Notes under the pieces: generated by a model
Told to the model about the DNA's origin: nothing
Database searches by the model: none
The model's input: only the letters and a program-made list of their open reading frames with translations
In this document: piece after piece, positions 8,497 to 16,666 of the stretch
Numbering within the stretch: position 1 is the stretch's first letter
Layout of the letters: the number at the start of each line of letters is the position of its first letter
Translations under genes and position numbers: made by a program
Assembly: GCA_910585665.1 (NCBI GenBank)
Contig: CAJUFI010000021.1
Location: 1 to 64,000, forward strand
Direction of reading: 5' to 3'
Source: an uncultured Acetatifactor sp.
GTDB taxonomy: Bacteria; Bacillota; Clostridia; Lachnospirales; Lachnospiraceae
Length of the DNA stretch: 64,000 bases

Positions 8497-8742
8497 AATG
8501 ATTCTATACCAAACTCAGCTGCTATCCAAATGCTCTTAGGAATTGTCGGAAAATAACTGCTGCAATTGCTTCAGGCAAAAGCCCGGAAATACAATAAAAA
8601 TTGCCATAAACTTGCAGCAGTTATTTGTAGACAATTCCTTACACAGCACCGGCAAGTGTTTGACAATGGCTTTCTGCTATACACTGATACATCACCATAA
8701 AGTGACCTAAAGGGAGTTGGCTGAGCATTGTATATAATCATT
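8497..8742 (-). mobile_element. Miniature element family 2, right copy, with nested family-1 element
   Basis: This 246-bp copy is in reverse orientation to the left one. It begins AATGATTCTATACCAAACTC and ends ...GTATATAATCATT. TTTTCTAT flanks both sides (8489-8496, 8743-8750), an 8-bp target duplication different from that of the left copy. The two copies are therefore separate insertions, not one inverted duplication. It carries a family-1 element at 8539-8638. Confidence 0.85.
8539..8638 (+). mobile_element. Miniature element family 1, copy 3 (subfamily A), nested
   Basis: 100 bp, ends GGAATTGTC/GACAATTCC, TTA on both sides (8536-8538, 8639-8641). As far as can be read by eye its sequence matches the copy in the integrase (2010-2109). 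Relative to its host family-2 element it has the same site and orientation as copy 2, but it belongs to the other subfamily. Confidence 0.88.
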
Positions 8743-8785
8743 TTTTCTATAATTTGCGTCCCACTCCAAGGCATAGATAACAGTC

Positions 8786-8971
8786 CTATTTCCACGCCCA
8801 TCTTCTGACGGTATAAAACAGTACAGCCAATACAATCATATCCAGAATATCAAGCAGCCTGGCAAGAACCGCAGCCAGATAGTGTAATTCCAGCCAAATG
8901 GAATCAAATGGAATCCCACCTACACTCCTGTAGCCACTCTCATTCAGGCCGCCTTGAATGTAACCTAACAA
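8786..8971 (-). CDS. Possible small membrane protein, doubtful
   Basis: A 61-codon frame could start at TTG and ends in a hydrophobic stretch (LHYLAAVLARLLDILDMIVLAVLFY) followed by basic residues (VRRWAWK), like a single-pass or interfacial helix. There is no clear ribosome site and no recognised family. It may equally be the tail of a decayed gene. Included only because the C-terminal composition looks protein-like. Confidence 0.25.
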   Translation of the reverse strand: MLGYIQGGLNESGYRSVGGIPFDSIWLELHYLAAVLARLLDILDMIVLAVLFYTVRRWAWK

Positions 8972-9007
8972 CTCAACCTATGTACCGATCTACAGTTTCT
9001 TACTTTT

Positions 9008-9046
9008 CTAAAAAAGACAGCCTCCCCAAAAGGAAAAGGCTGTCCC
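9008..9046 (-). terminator. Terminator after the vWA gene
   Basis: GACAGCCT/AGGCTGTC forms the stem, with a T-run of six on the minus strand immediately after it. It lies just past the stop of the vWA gene and ends the macro-vWA transcript. Confidence 0.85.
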
Positions 9047-9050
9047 TGAT

Positions 9051-9719
9051 TTATGCCTTGCGGCGATGTCTCTTCTTATAATCGGCCTCAATATCTTCTT
9101 TCCAGGCGGAGGTAAGAGCCTGAGGCATGCAGGTGTTGGTCCGTACCTGGCTCACCGCTTTGCTTAAGACCTCATAATTCAGCTGTGTCCCTGCACTATC
9201 ACTCTCATAATTCACCGCATGATCCTCCCGGATTCCAAATTGCTTAGCCGTTTTGATAGCATCGATATTGGCTCCCAGGAAAAGGAATTCCCATCCATGC
9301 TTCTCCTTCTGATGCTCCACCATTTTCTTGACTTTTTCATAACTATACAGCCTGCTGGCATTTTCCATCCCGTCAGTGGTGATGATGAAGAGCGTCTTCT
9401 CCGGCCGGTCCTCCTCTCTGGCATATTTCTGCACAGTATCGATGTGATGGATGGCACCGCCTACAGCGTCCAACAATGCAGTACAACCTCTCACATAATA
9501 CTCCGTCACCGAGATATGCTCCATTTCACCCAAAGGCACCCTGTCGTGCAATACCTCGCTCCTGTCATCGAAGAGCACCGTGGACACCAGGGCTTCCCCC
9601 TCCTCCCTCTTCTGCCGATCCAGCATGGAATTGTACCCGCCTATGGTATCCAACTCCAGCCCCGCCATAGAACCGCTCCTGTCCAATATGAATACAATTT
9701 CCGTCAATCCTTTCCTCAT
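9051..9719 (-). CDS. von Willebrand factor A-domain protein
   Basis: A 222-residue soluble protein that is essentially a single vWA domain. The metal-binding MIDAS is visible as DRSGSM near residue 13, a threonine in the CTALLDAVG segment, and an aspartate in IITTDGMEN. There is no signal peptide, so it acts in the cytosol. Such short vWA proteins are usually partners in metal-dependent protein assemblies. Here it lies 80 bases downstream of a macro-domain gene on the same strand and shares its terminator, which suggests a joint role in stress or nucleotide signalling. That role is inference. RBS GAGGAG precedes the ATG. Confidence 0.85.
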   Translation of the reverse strand: MRKGLTEIVFILDRSGSMAGLELDTIGGYNSMLDRQKREEGEALVSTVLFDDRSEVLHDRVPLGEMEHISVTEYYVRGCTALLDAVGGAIHHIDTVQKYAREEDRPEKTLFIITTDGMENASRLYSYEKVKKMVEHQKEKHGWEFLFLGANIDAIKTAKQFGIREDHAVNYESDSAGTQLNYEVLSKAVSQVRTNTCMPQALTSAWKEDIEADYKKRHRRKA

Positions 9720-9798
9720 CCCTGTCTCCTCGCTTTCCTTTTGATAAGACTACTATACTATGAAAAGGAAAGCCATTGGTCTCCTGACAGGCGACATT

Positions 9799-10983
9799 TT
9801 ACCCGAGCATAGGCTGGTCATGCTGGAACAGTGCCAGATTGATTGTATAGATATCGTAGATTTCCCGCTCGATGAAATACGTGATGATCAAATCAAATTT
9901 GCTGCTGGGCGACAGTGCCATCTCTGCCCTGGCCAGCAAGTCCTTCGTCTCGTCCAGATTCAGCTCCAAAGCCACCGCAAGCGCCAAAGCAGTCGTCTTC
10001 CTGGGTCGATAGTCCACATTGCAGCGTATCTTAGAAAAAAGCTTCCTGTCCAGATTGGCTTTCTTGTACACCTCCACATCCCCGAGACCCTTCTCGTCAA
10101 TCAGGCCGAACAGCCTCTCTTGAAAAGTCTCCCCCAGCTGCATCACCACATCATCCAGGCTGCGCTCCTCCGCTTTTCTTTTGTTCCGCCCGGAAAAAAG
10201 GCTCTGTTTCCTCCCCCGCTTTTTCTCCTTCTCCAAAGGAACCCTCAGGGACACATCCGCCTGATTCTTCCGCGTCGGCAAAGCCGTCCTTGGCACCGCA
10301 GGCGCCGGAGCGTCAGATGCCAAAACCGTGTCCGCAAGAAACTCTTCCGGGGAAGGGGAATCCGGAATCATCATGGGGGAAACTGCGGACGCATTCTGTT
10401 TATCGAACCCGTGATATGCAGAATAAGGCAGAAGCTCTTCCGACAGCATGTCAGCCACATAAGTCTCTTCAATATAGGCATCAATATCGCTGAATAGTTT
10501 TTCTGATAAACCAAAAGGTTCCCTATCAAAGACGACCAGATAGACCAGCATCTCTTCTTCTTCCAGGAACCCACTAATCACCGACAAAGCAATCTTCAAA
10601 GACAACTCTTTCGGTAAACCATATGCACCTGTGGATATCAGAGGAATAGCGATGCTTTCGCATCCATGATTTCCGGCAAGGCGCAGGCTGTTACAATAAC
10701 AGCGCCGTATGTCCTCCGCCTCTCCGCAATCGCCCCCCTGCCAACAGGGCCCGACGGTATGTATGATGAATCTGGCCTTCAAGCCGAAAGCGGAGGTTAT
10801 CTCCGCTTCCCCCACTTTTCTCTCGCCTATTTTCTCCCACTGGGCCAGCAGAGACTTCGCCCCAGCCTTCTGATAGATTGCGGCGTCCGCCCCTCTGGAG
10901 TAAACGGGCATCGAATTGACAAAGTTGACAATCGCGTCCGCTTTTATATTGGTAATATCATTTCTGACGATTTGAAATGGCAT
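9799..10983 (-). CDS. Macro domain protein with C-terminal helical (HTH-like) domain
   Basis: 394 residues. The N-terminal ~170 form a macro (ADP-ribose-binding) domain: NDITNIKADAIVNF at the start, then GLKARFIIHTVGP and IPLISTGAYGLP loops that cradle ADP-ribose. A long, charged, low-complexity linker (about 200-270, including KEKKRGRKQS) joins a C-terminal domain of about 120 residues (from SLDDVVMQLGETF) that resembles a helical, possibly DNA-binding module. It may bind or remove ADP-ribose. Paired with the vWA gene downstream. A GGGAGAG site precedes the ATG. Confidence 0.85.
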   Translation of the reverse strand: MPFQIVRNDITNIKADAIVNFVNSMPVYSRGADAAIYQKAGAKSLLAQWEKIGERKVGEAEITSAFGLKARFIIHTVGPCWQGGDCGEAEDIRRCYCNSLRLAGNHGCESIAIPLISTGAYGLPKELSLKIALSVISGFLEEEEMLVYLVVFDREPFGLSEKLFSDIDAYIEETYVADMLSEELLPYSAYHGFDKQNASAVSPMMIPDSPSPEEFLADTVLASDAPAPAVPRTALPTRKNQADVSLRVPLEKEKKRGRKQSLFSGRNKRKAEERSLDDVVMQLGETFQERLFGLIDEKGLGDVEVYKKANLDRKLFSKIRCNVDYRPRKTTALALAVALELNLDETKDLLARAEMALSPSSKFDLIITYFIEREIYDIYTINLALFQHDQPMLG

Positions 10984-11115
10984 CTGTCTCTCCCACTGTT
11001 CTGCACAGTTCTTTCTCTTTCAACCCAATTCTGCGCTTTGTTCCCGGCAGAGTCTAGGTGTCAGCGCTTCCATCGATTACGGTCCACAGAAACACAAAAT
11101 CGAATCAGACGTAAA

Positions 11116-11928
11116 TCATTTCAATTCCAGCGTCCTCTCATACGCCGCAATCACCGCGTCCATCACCGCCCCGCGGAAGCCCGCCTGCTCCAGTTTTCTC
11201 ACGCCCTGGATGGTAGTGCCGCCGGGAGAACAGACCGCGTCCTTCAACACCCCAGGATGCTGCCCGGATTCCAGAGCCAGCTTCATCGCTCCTATCATCA
11301 TCTGCGCCGACAGCTCCAGCGCCTGCTTTCTGGGGAGCCCACAGGCCACGCCACCGTCCGCCATCGCTTCCAGGAAAATATCCGCGAAGGCCGGCCCGCA
11401 GGCTGCCACGGCAGAGCCGGCGTCCATCCGGAATTCCTCTATCTCCGAAAACCGTCCCGCCTCCCCACAGACATCCAGGAACAGTTTTCTGTCCTCCCCC
11501 GCCACGTCATTGCTGCAGGTATACAGAACCATTCCTTCCCCGATAGACACCGGCGTATTGGGCATGATACGGATGACAGAATATTTCCCTCCCGCCATTT
11601 CCTGAATCTTGGCGATGGTCAGGCCGGTGGCCATGGTCACCAGGATGAAGCTCTTCCCGCGCAGCGCCAATACCGGAGCAATTTTCTTCAGCATATCCTC
11701 CATCACCTGGGGCTTCACTCCCAGAAAAATATAGTCCGCCTCTCTTGCCACGGCATGATTGTCCACTGCCATCGCGTCCAGCTCCTCCGCCAGCCTGGAA
11801 GCCTTTTCCATGGTCTGGTTCGCCAGCAGAATCTGGCTGCCGTCCAGCCTGCGCCGTACAGCCCGGGCCAATGCGCTTCCCATGTTCCCCGTACCTATGA
11901 AGCCAAAACATACGTTCTGTCTGTCCAT
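11116..11928 (-). CDS. proC: Pyrroline-5-carboxylate reductase
   Basis: Catalyses the last step of proline synthesis, NAD(P)H-dependent reduction of pyrroline-5-carboxylate. The 270-residue product starts MDRQNVCFGFIGTGNMGSAL, a Rossmann dinucleotide-binding motif. The signature segment occurs near residues 215-245 (SPGGTTIQGVRKLEQ). The start at 11928 is preceded by GGAAGGAG; an upstream frame extension overlaps proA and is not needed. It follows proA by 19 bases, in the order proB-proA-proC. Confidence 0.96.
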   Translation of the reverse strand: MDRQNVCFGFIGTGNMGSALARAVRRRLDGSQILLANQTMEKASRLAEELDAMAVDNHAVAREADYIFLGVKPQVMEDMLKKIAPVLALRGKSFILVTMATGLTIAKIQEMAGGKYSVIRIMPNTPVSIGEGMVLYTCSNDVAGEDRKLFLDVCGEAGRFSEIEEFRMDAGSAVAACGPAFADIFLEAMADGGVACGLPRKQALELSAQMMIGAMKLALESGQHPGVLKDAVCSPGGTTIQGVRKLEQAGFRGAVMDAVIAAYERTLELK

Positions 11929-11947
11929 TATGACTCCTTCCTCTGTC

Positions 11948-13195
11948 CTATCGGACCTGTCCTTCCCCATAGACCACATACTTGCAGCTGGTCAATTCCT
12001 CCAATCCCATGGGGCCCCTGGCATGCATCTTCTGAGTGGAAATCCCAATCTCCGCCCCCAGACCGAACTCCCCGCCGTCAGTGAATCTGGTGGAGGCATT
12101 GACATAAACCGCCGCAGCGTCCACTGCGTCCAGGAACCGCTGGGCTTTGAAATAATTGGCCGTGACAATGCTTTCGGAATGTCCGGTGTTGTGGGCGTTG
12201 ATAAAGGAGATGGCCTCCTCCAGATCATCCACCGTGCGCACAGCCAGGATGTAATCGTCATATTCCGTATCCCAGTCGCTCTCCGCTGCAGGCAGGGCCC
12301 GGTCTCCCAATATCTTCATGGCCTCCCCGTCCGCCCGCAGCTCCACATGATGCCTGTCCAGCAAAGGCAGGGCTTTCTGCCAGAGTCCCTCCGCCACATC
12401 CTTCTGTACCAGCACGCATTCCACCGCGTTGCACACAGAGGGACGAGAACACTTGGCATTGTACAGGATATCAGCCGCCATGTCCAGATCCGCCTCATTG
12501 TCCACATAGATATGGCAGATGCCCTCCCCGGTCCTGATCACCGGCACGCTGGCCTCCCTGGCCACTGTGCGGATCAGGCCCGCGCCGCCCCGGGGAATCA
12601 GCACGTCCACATAACCGTCCAGATGCATCAGCTCATGGGCCGTCTCTCTGTCCGTGTCCTGGACCAGGCTGATACAGTCTTCCGGCAGGCCCGCCGATGC
12701 AAGCGCCTCCCGCATCAGCGCCGCGGCGCATCGATTGGAGCGGATGGCCTCCTTGCCTCCACGCAGAATGCAGACATTGCCCGATTTCAGGCATAGCGCC
12801 GCAGCGTCCACGGTGACATTGGGACGGGCCTCGAAAATGATGGCGATCACCCCCAGGGGCACCCTCCTTTTTCCGATGATCAGGCCGTTGGGCCTGGTCT
12901 CCATCCTGTCCACCCGTCCGATGGGATCCGGAAGGGCGATGATCTGCCGGACGCCCTCCACGATTTCCGCCACCCGCTCCTCCGTCAGGGTCAGGCGGTC
13001 CAACAGGGCGGGACGCATCCCGGCAGATTCCGCTGCAGCCACGTCCTCCCTGTTGGCGGACAGCCATTCCTGCCTGCGCTCTGTCAGTATCTTCGCAATC
13101 GCCTCCAGAGCGGCGTTCTTCTTTGCCGTCCCTGCGGTAGATAAAATGTAGGCAGCGGATTTCGCCGCCTGTCCCTGGCGCTGTAACGCACTCAT
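11948..13195 (-). CDS. proA: Gamma-glutamyl phosphate reductase
   Basis: The second enzyme of proline synthesis, reducing gamma-glutamyl phosphate to glutamate semialdehyde with NADPH in the cytosol. It is 415 residues, typical for ProA. The aldehyde-dehydrogenase-like fold shows IFEARPNVTVDAAALCLKSGN and the catalytic cysteine segment (KCSRPSVCNAVE). RBS AGGAGGG precedes the ATG. About 200 bases separate it from proB, and a second promoter may lie there. Confidence 0.97.
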   Translation of the reverse strand: MSALQRQGQAAKSAAYILSTAGTAKKNAALEAIAKILTERRQEWLSANREDVAAAESAGMRPALLDRLTLTEERVAEIVEGVRQIIALPDPIGRVDRMETRPNGLIIGKRRVPLGVIAIIFEARPNVTVDAAALCLKSGNVCILRGGKEAIRSNRCAAALMREALASAGLPEDCISLVQDTDRETAHELMHLDGYVDVLIPRGGAGLIRTVAREASVPVIRTGEGICHIYVDNEADLDMAADILYNAKCSRPSVCNAVECVLVQKDVAEGLWQKALPLLDRHHVELRADGEAMKILGDRALPAAESDWDTEYDDYILAVRTVDDLEEAISFINAHNTGHSESIVTANYFKAQRFLDAVDAAAVYVNASTRFTDGGEFGLGAEIGISTQKMHARGPMGLEELTSCKYVVYGEGQVR

Positions 13196-13392
13196 ACCTG
13201 TTCCCTCCTGATTCTGAATTTTAAATCCGATTTCGAGTTGCTTCTGCTCTGCATCCGATATTTCATTCTATCATTTTCTGTCTTCCGTCTCTACGGAAAA
13301 CCGCGCAATCTCTTTTCAGTCCAAAATCGGAACTCTGCCATAGCCGGACTATCCCACAGCAAAACCTTCCATGACATCCTATATCCCGGACT

Positions 13393-14190
13393 CTATTTCG
13401 CCACAAACCGTGTGCCTATGTCCCGGCCTTCCACGATACCGTAGAGATCCTCCATCCGGGAGCCGTTGGAAATCACCATATCGCATCCCGCTTCCATGGC
13501 AATCCGGGCGGCGGAAAGCTTGGTGGCCATGCCGCCTGTGCCTCTCCAGGTACCGGCGCCCCCTGCCATCTCCAGAATCTCAGGCGTCAGCTCCTCCACC
13601 CGGTGAAGCAGCTGCGCCCCGGGATTCTCCCTGGGATTCGAGTCGAACAGCCCGTCGATATCGCTGAACAGCACCAGCAGGTCCGCCCGGCACAGCTTTG
13701 CCACCACAGCGGAAAGCGTGTCGTTATCTCCCAATACCTTATGGCTCCCGGTCTCGATTTCGGCGGAAGAGACCGAATCATTTTCATTCACCACCGGAAT
13801 CACGCCCATCTCCAGCAAAGCGGAAAAAGTCCTTCTGAGATGCTCCGCCCTTCCGGCGTCCTCCACATCGTCCCCCGTCAGCAGAATCTGAGCCGCGGAC
13901 TGATTATACTCGGCAAAGAACTGGTCGAATATATGCATCATCCGGCACTGTCCCACCGCCGCAGCGGCCTGCTTCATCCTAAGCTCCCCGGGACGCTCCT
14001 TCAGCCCCAGCCTGGAGGTGCCCACCGCAATGGCACCGGAAAACACCAGGATCACCTCGTTCCCGCTTCCCTGTAAATCTGCCAGAATCCTGGCCAATTG
14101 CTCCATCCGCCGCAGATTCGGCGCGCCGGCCTCATGCGTCAATGTGGATGTCCCCACCTTTACCACGATACGTTTCTTTTCCTGTCTCAA
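13393..14190 (-). CDS. proB: Glutamate 5-kinase, short form without PUA domain
   Basis: Commits glutamate to proline synthesis by phosphorylating the gamma-carboxyl; normally feedback inhibited by proline. The amino acid kinase domain is complete (VVKVGTSTLT at the start, NENDSVSS and GDNDTLSAVVAKL for substrate and nucleotide binding, GTGGMATKLSAARIA near the end). The C-terminal PUA domain of long ProB proteins is absent, as in several Clostridia. I choose a TTG start at 14190 because GGGAGG lies 9 bases upstream. A GTG at 14223 would include that site inside the gene. Confidence 0.93.
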   Translation of the reverse strand: MRQEKKRIVVKVGTSTLTHEAGAPNLRRMEQLARILADLQGSGNEVILVFSGAIAVGTSRLGLKERPGELRMKQAAAAVGQCRMMHIFDQFFAEYNQSAAQILLTGDDVEDAGRAEHLRRTFSALLEMGVIPVVNENDSVSSAEIETGSHKVLGDNDTLSAVVAKLCRADLLVLFSDIDGLFDSNPRENPGAQLLHRVEELTPEILEMAGGAGTWRGTGGMATKLSAARIAMEAGCDMVISNGSRMEDLYGIVEGRDIGTRFVAK

Positions 14191-14350
14191 GGATTTATGC
14201 CTCCCGGTTAAAATATCTGTCACGGCAACCGCTTTCTACAGATTCCAACGGCTGTTGTCCGCAAATATACCACAGTATAGCATGATCTGTTTTCTTTTGA
14301 AACCTTTTTCATTCCGCATTTGCCATTCATTTCCTATCTTAGCCGGCCTG

Positions 14351-15343
14351 TCATCTTTTCAGGACGAATCTCTGGACCGGATGCCCCTCCGCCATGCCCA
14401 GCTCCCCGGGAACAAAACCCATCTTCTGATAAAACGCCCTGGGTGCCGTCCCTCTCTCGTCCTCCTCCCGGAATGTGTCTACTATCACATCCCTGTCCGT
14501 ATCCAGCTCCGCCAGCATCATCCGCACCATCCTTCCGGCGATGTCCTTCCTCCGGTACTCCGGATGCACGGCCATACAGCCTATCATATTATGCTTTTTC
14601 GAAAAAAGCAGTATCCCCACCACAATGTTCCCGTCCAGGGCACAGATAGCGCTTCTCCGCTCCATGTTCTTGACAACTTCAAGCTTGTAGTCTTCCAGGC
14701 AACCGTCCGTCTCCAGACCAGGGAAATTCCATCGCACAATCTCCGCGAGGCTCATCCAGGATTCCAGATGCTGCTGCTGGGCGAAGCCGATCTTCAACTG
14801 CGCCCTTCTGTCCCCATGGGCATCGAACGTGTGCACATCCCCGATTTCAAAGAGCTGCTCCAGGAACCAGTAAGGAATCATGATTCCCGCTTCCCTCATC
14901 CGCAGAGCCTCTTCCTTGTCCACCCACCGGACCTTCTGCACCTCCTCCTTCTGCAGACAGAGCTTTTCGATGTCCACATCCTGTTCCACGATATAGTAAT
15001 CATCAAATCCGTCCGAGAAATTCATGGTGAAATTCGGCCGCCTGCCGGTGAAATCCATCTTCAGCCCCAACTCCTCCCACACTTCCCGCTCCGCCGCGCC
15101 AGCGCTGCTGTCCCCCGCCACCGCGGAGCCGCCTACGGACACGTCCCACAGGTTCGGCCACCCTTTCTTGAAAGGCTGCCTCTGCTGCACCAGCAGCTGA
15201 CGCCTGCTGTTGAAGATGCAGACATGCACCACCATGTGGTACTCCCCTTCCTTCATTTTGTCCCCCCGCCTGTGCAGACGTCCTGTCCGGATTCTCTCTT
15301 CTGTGTATACGTCCCAGAATTCGTCCTCTTTTTTTCCCGTCAT
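14351..15343 (-). CDS. Nudix hydrolase-GNAT acetyltransferase fusion
   Basis: A two-domain cytosolic protein of 330 residues. The first half is a Nudix domain of the isopentenyl-diphosphate-isomerase-like kind (LWDVSVGGSAVAG... then REVWEELGL). The first acidic residue of the Nudix box, normally Glu, is Asp here. The second half is a GNAT N-acetyltransferase with an acetyl-CoA loop (YRRKDIAGRMV) and a terminal FYQKMGF. The start at 15343 has GGAGGGGAAGAGGG upstream; an ATG further upstream overlaps the regulator gene. Substrates are unknown. The Nudix box deviation may alter metal binding but is conservative. Confidence 0.85.
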   Translation of the reverse strand: MTGKKEDEFWDVYTEERIRTGRLHRRGDKMKEGEYHMVVHVCIFNSRRQLLVQQRQPFKKGWPNLWDVSVGGSAVAGDSSAGAAEREVWEELGLKMDFTGRRPNFTMNFSDGFDDYYIVEQDVDIEKLCLQKEEVQKVRWVDKEEALRMREAGIMIPYWFLEQLFEIGDVHTFDAHGDRRAQLKIGFAQQQHLESWMSLAEIVRWNFPGLETDGCLEDYKLEVVKNMERRSAICALDGNIVVGILLFSKKHNMIGCMAVHPEYRRKDIAGRMVRMMLAELDTDRDVIVDTFREEDERGTAPRAFYQKMGFVPGELGMAEGHPVQRFVLKR

Positions 15344-15410
15344 CCCTCTTCCCCTCCTGTTCCGATTCTTTCCTGATCTTATGCCATGATTAAAGTGCAG
15401 ATACCTGAGC

Positions 15411-16073
15411 CTATTCACTTTCCCGTATGGCCAGGATCGCCGCCTGGGTCCTGTCCGTCACGTCCAGCTTCCGGAAAATGCTGGAAAGATGGTTCTTGAC
15501 TGTCTGCTCGCTGATGTTCAGAGAAAATGCGATTTCCTTGTTCAGCATGCCCTCTGCCACCTGTGCCAGCACTTCCCGCTCCCTGGCCGTCAGGGATTCC
15601 CATCTCCGCCTACAGCTGCCATCTCCTCCAAAGCTTTCCGCCTCCCGCCGCCTCAGCAAAGGCTTCAGCCTGGTCTGTATATATGTTTTTCCATATAAGA
15701 TAGTACGAATAGCCGTCTTCAGCTCGGAAATGTCACAATCCTTCGACAGATAGCCGTCCGCCCCCATTTCCATGGCTCTGGCCAGACACTCCGAATCTTC
15801 CCGGCCCGTCAGGAACATTACCTTCATACCCGGCAGAGTCTCCTTCGCCTTCTTAAGCACCTGGAGCCCGTCCGTCATCCCCAGCCCAATCTCCAGCAAA
15901 AGAATCCGGAATCCCTCATTCCCCCCGGCAAAGGCGCACATCCTGTCCAGGCATTCCATTCCGTCCCGGGCCTCTTCCGACACTTCTATCTCTTCGTCTT
16001 CCTCCAACAGCCTCCTGACGCCTGCCCTCACCAGGGCATGCCCGTCCGCCAGCATCACCTTGATATCTGCCAA
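15411..16073 (-). CDS. LuxR-type response regulator with degenerate phosphorylation pocket
   Basis: 220 residues: a receiver domain (1-130) and a LuxR/NarL-type helix-turn-helix (about 155-215, LTAREREVLAQVAEGMLNKEIA and ISEQTVKNHLSSIFRKLDV). The usual phosphoacceptor Asp is Glu (E61 in ILLLEIGLGMTDG), and the N-terminal acidic pair is reduced to DG (LADGHALVR). The Thr and Lys of the pocket are kept (FLTGR, LSKD). A TTG start at 16073 fits GGAGGATAT upstream. It follows the DegS-like coiled-coil gene by 8 bases. It probably binds DNA without classical phosphorylation. It resembles DegU. Confidence 0.88.
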   Translation of the reverse strand: MADIKVMLADGHALVRAGVRRLLEEDEEIEVSEEARDGMECLDRMCAFAGGNEGFRILLLEIGLGMTDGLQVLKKAKETLPGMKVMFLTGREDSECLARAMEMGADGYLSKDCDISELKTAIRTILYGKTYIQTRLKPLLRRREAESFGGDGSCRRRWESLTAREREVLAQVAEGMLNKEIAFSLNISEQTVKNHLSSIFRKLDVTDRTQAAILAIRESE

Positions 16074-16081
16074 ATATCCTC

Positions 16082-16600
16082 CTATCCCATGACATCCCGC
16101 ACCCTGTCCACCGCCTCCTTCAGCCGCCTTGCGATGATGGCAAGGTCCTGCCTGGCCTGGACAGGGTTCCGTTCAATCCATGCGCTGCTCTGTAGGATTT
16201 TTTCCGCCAGGCCGCCCAGCTCTTCCATCGAAGCCTCATATTGCTTCTTCGCCCCCTCCGCCCGGGAAGAGACATTCTTCCGCTGGCGGCTCAGGACGTC
16301 CTGCAGGGCAGTCATCCTTCCCTCCAGGGTCTCCCTCTTTTGGGACAGCTCTCCGCGGCGCTCCTCATACACAGACTTTTCCTTTTCCTTTTGCCGTATT
16401 TCTTCCTTATATAGTATTTCCGCTTTTCTGGGAGAAAAAACCCTGATGTCATCCGGCTGGGAATCTGTATAGACCGCCAGAAAGGCCTCCGCCTCCCTGA
16501 TTTTCCTTGCTGTATCGTCAATCTGCGCGTCCAGCTGGGCGGCTTCCCGGCGGAATTCCTCCAGAAGCCCGCGCAGAGCCTCATAATCCTTCGATATCAT
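16082..16600 (-). CDS. DegS sensor-like coiled-coil protein lacking kinase domains
   Basis: A 172-residue, highly charged, helical protein without membrane segments. The middle (TARKIREAEAFLAVY...DDIRVF...EERRGELSQKRETLEGR) resembles the N-terminal coiled-coil sensory domain of the DegS histidine kinase. No histidine phosphoacceptor box, ATPase domain or other catalytic part is present. RBS GGGGAGG precedes the ATG. It overlaps the ribosome site of the LuxR-type regulator, so the two are translationally close. Proposed: a stand-alone signal partner of that regulator. The family assignment is by eye. Confidence 0.65.
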   Translation of the reverse strand: MISKDYEALRGLLEEFRREAAQLDAQIDDTARKIREAEAFLAVYTDSQPDDIRVFSPRKAEILYKEEIRQKEKEKSVYEERRGELSQKRETLEGRMTALQDVLSRQRKNVSSRAEGAKKQYEASMEELGGLAEKILQSSAWIERNPVQARQDLAIIARRLKEAVDRVRDVMG

Positions 16601-16666
16601 GAAACTATCCTCCCCAAAGGAACAAAAATCCCCCGGAAATCATCCAAATTTCTAGGGGAAATCTGT

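Noticed and set aside
8060..8498. Short plus-strand frames between the family-2 elements
   Set aside because: They are built from palindromes and parS sites, lack ribosome sites and look non-coding.
7505..8742. A single composite transposon bounded by inverted repeats
   Set aside because: Each arm has its own, different 8-bp target duplication, so the arms are separate insertions and the DNA between them is not a shared cargo.
10666..12084. Long plus-strand open frame (about 470 codons) opposite the macro-domain, proC and proA genes
   Set aside because: It crosses three well-supported genes on the other strand, has no ribosome site, and its product is rich in Arg, His and Pro as expected for a shadow of GC-biased codons.
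14018..15376. Plus-strand frame of about 450 codons opposite proB and the Nudix gene
   Set aside because: Antisense to two clear genes, with a His/Leu/Pro-rich product and no domain.
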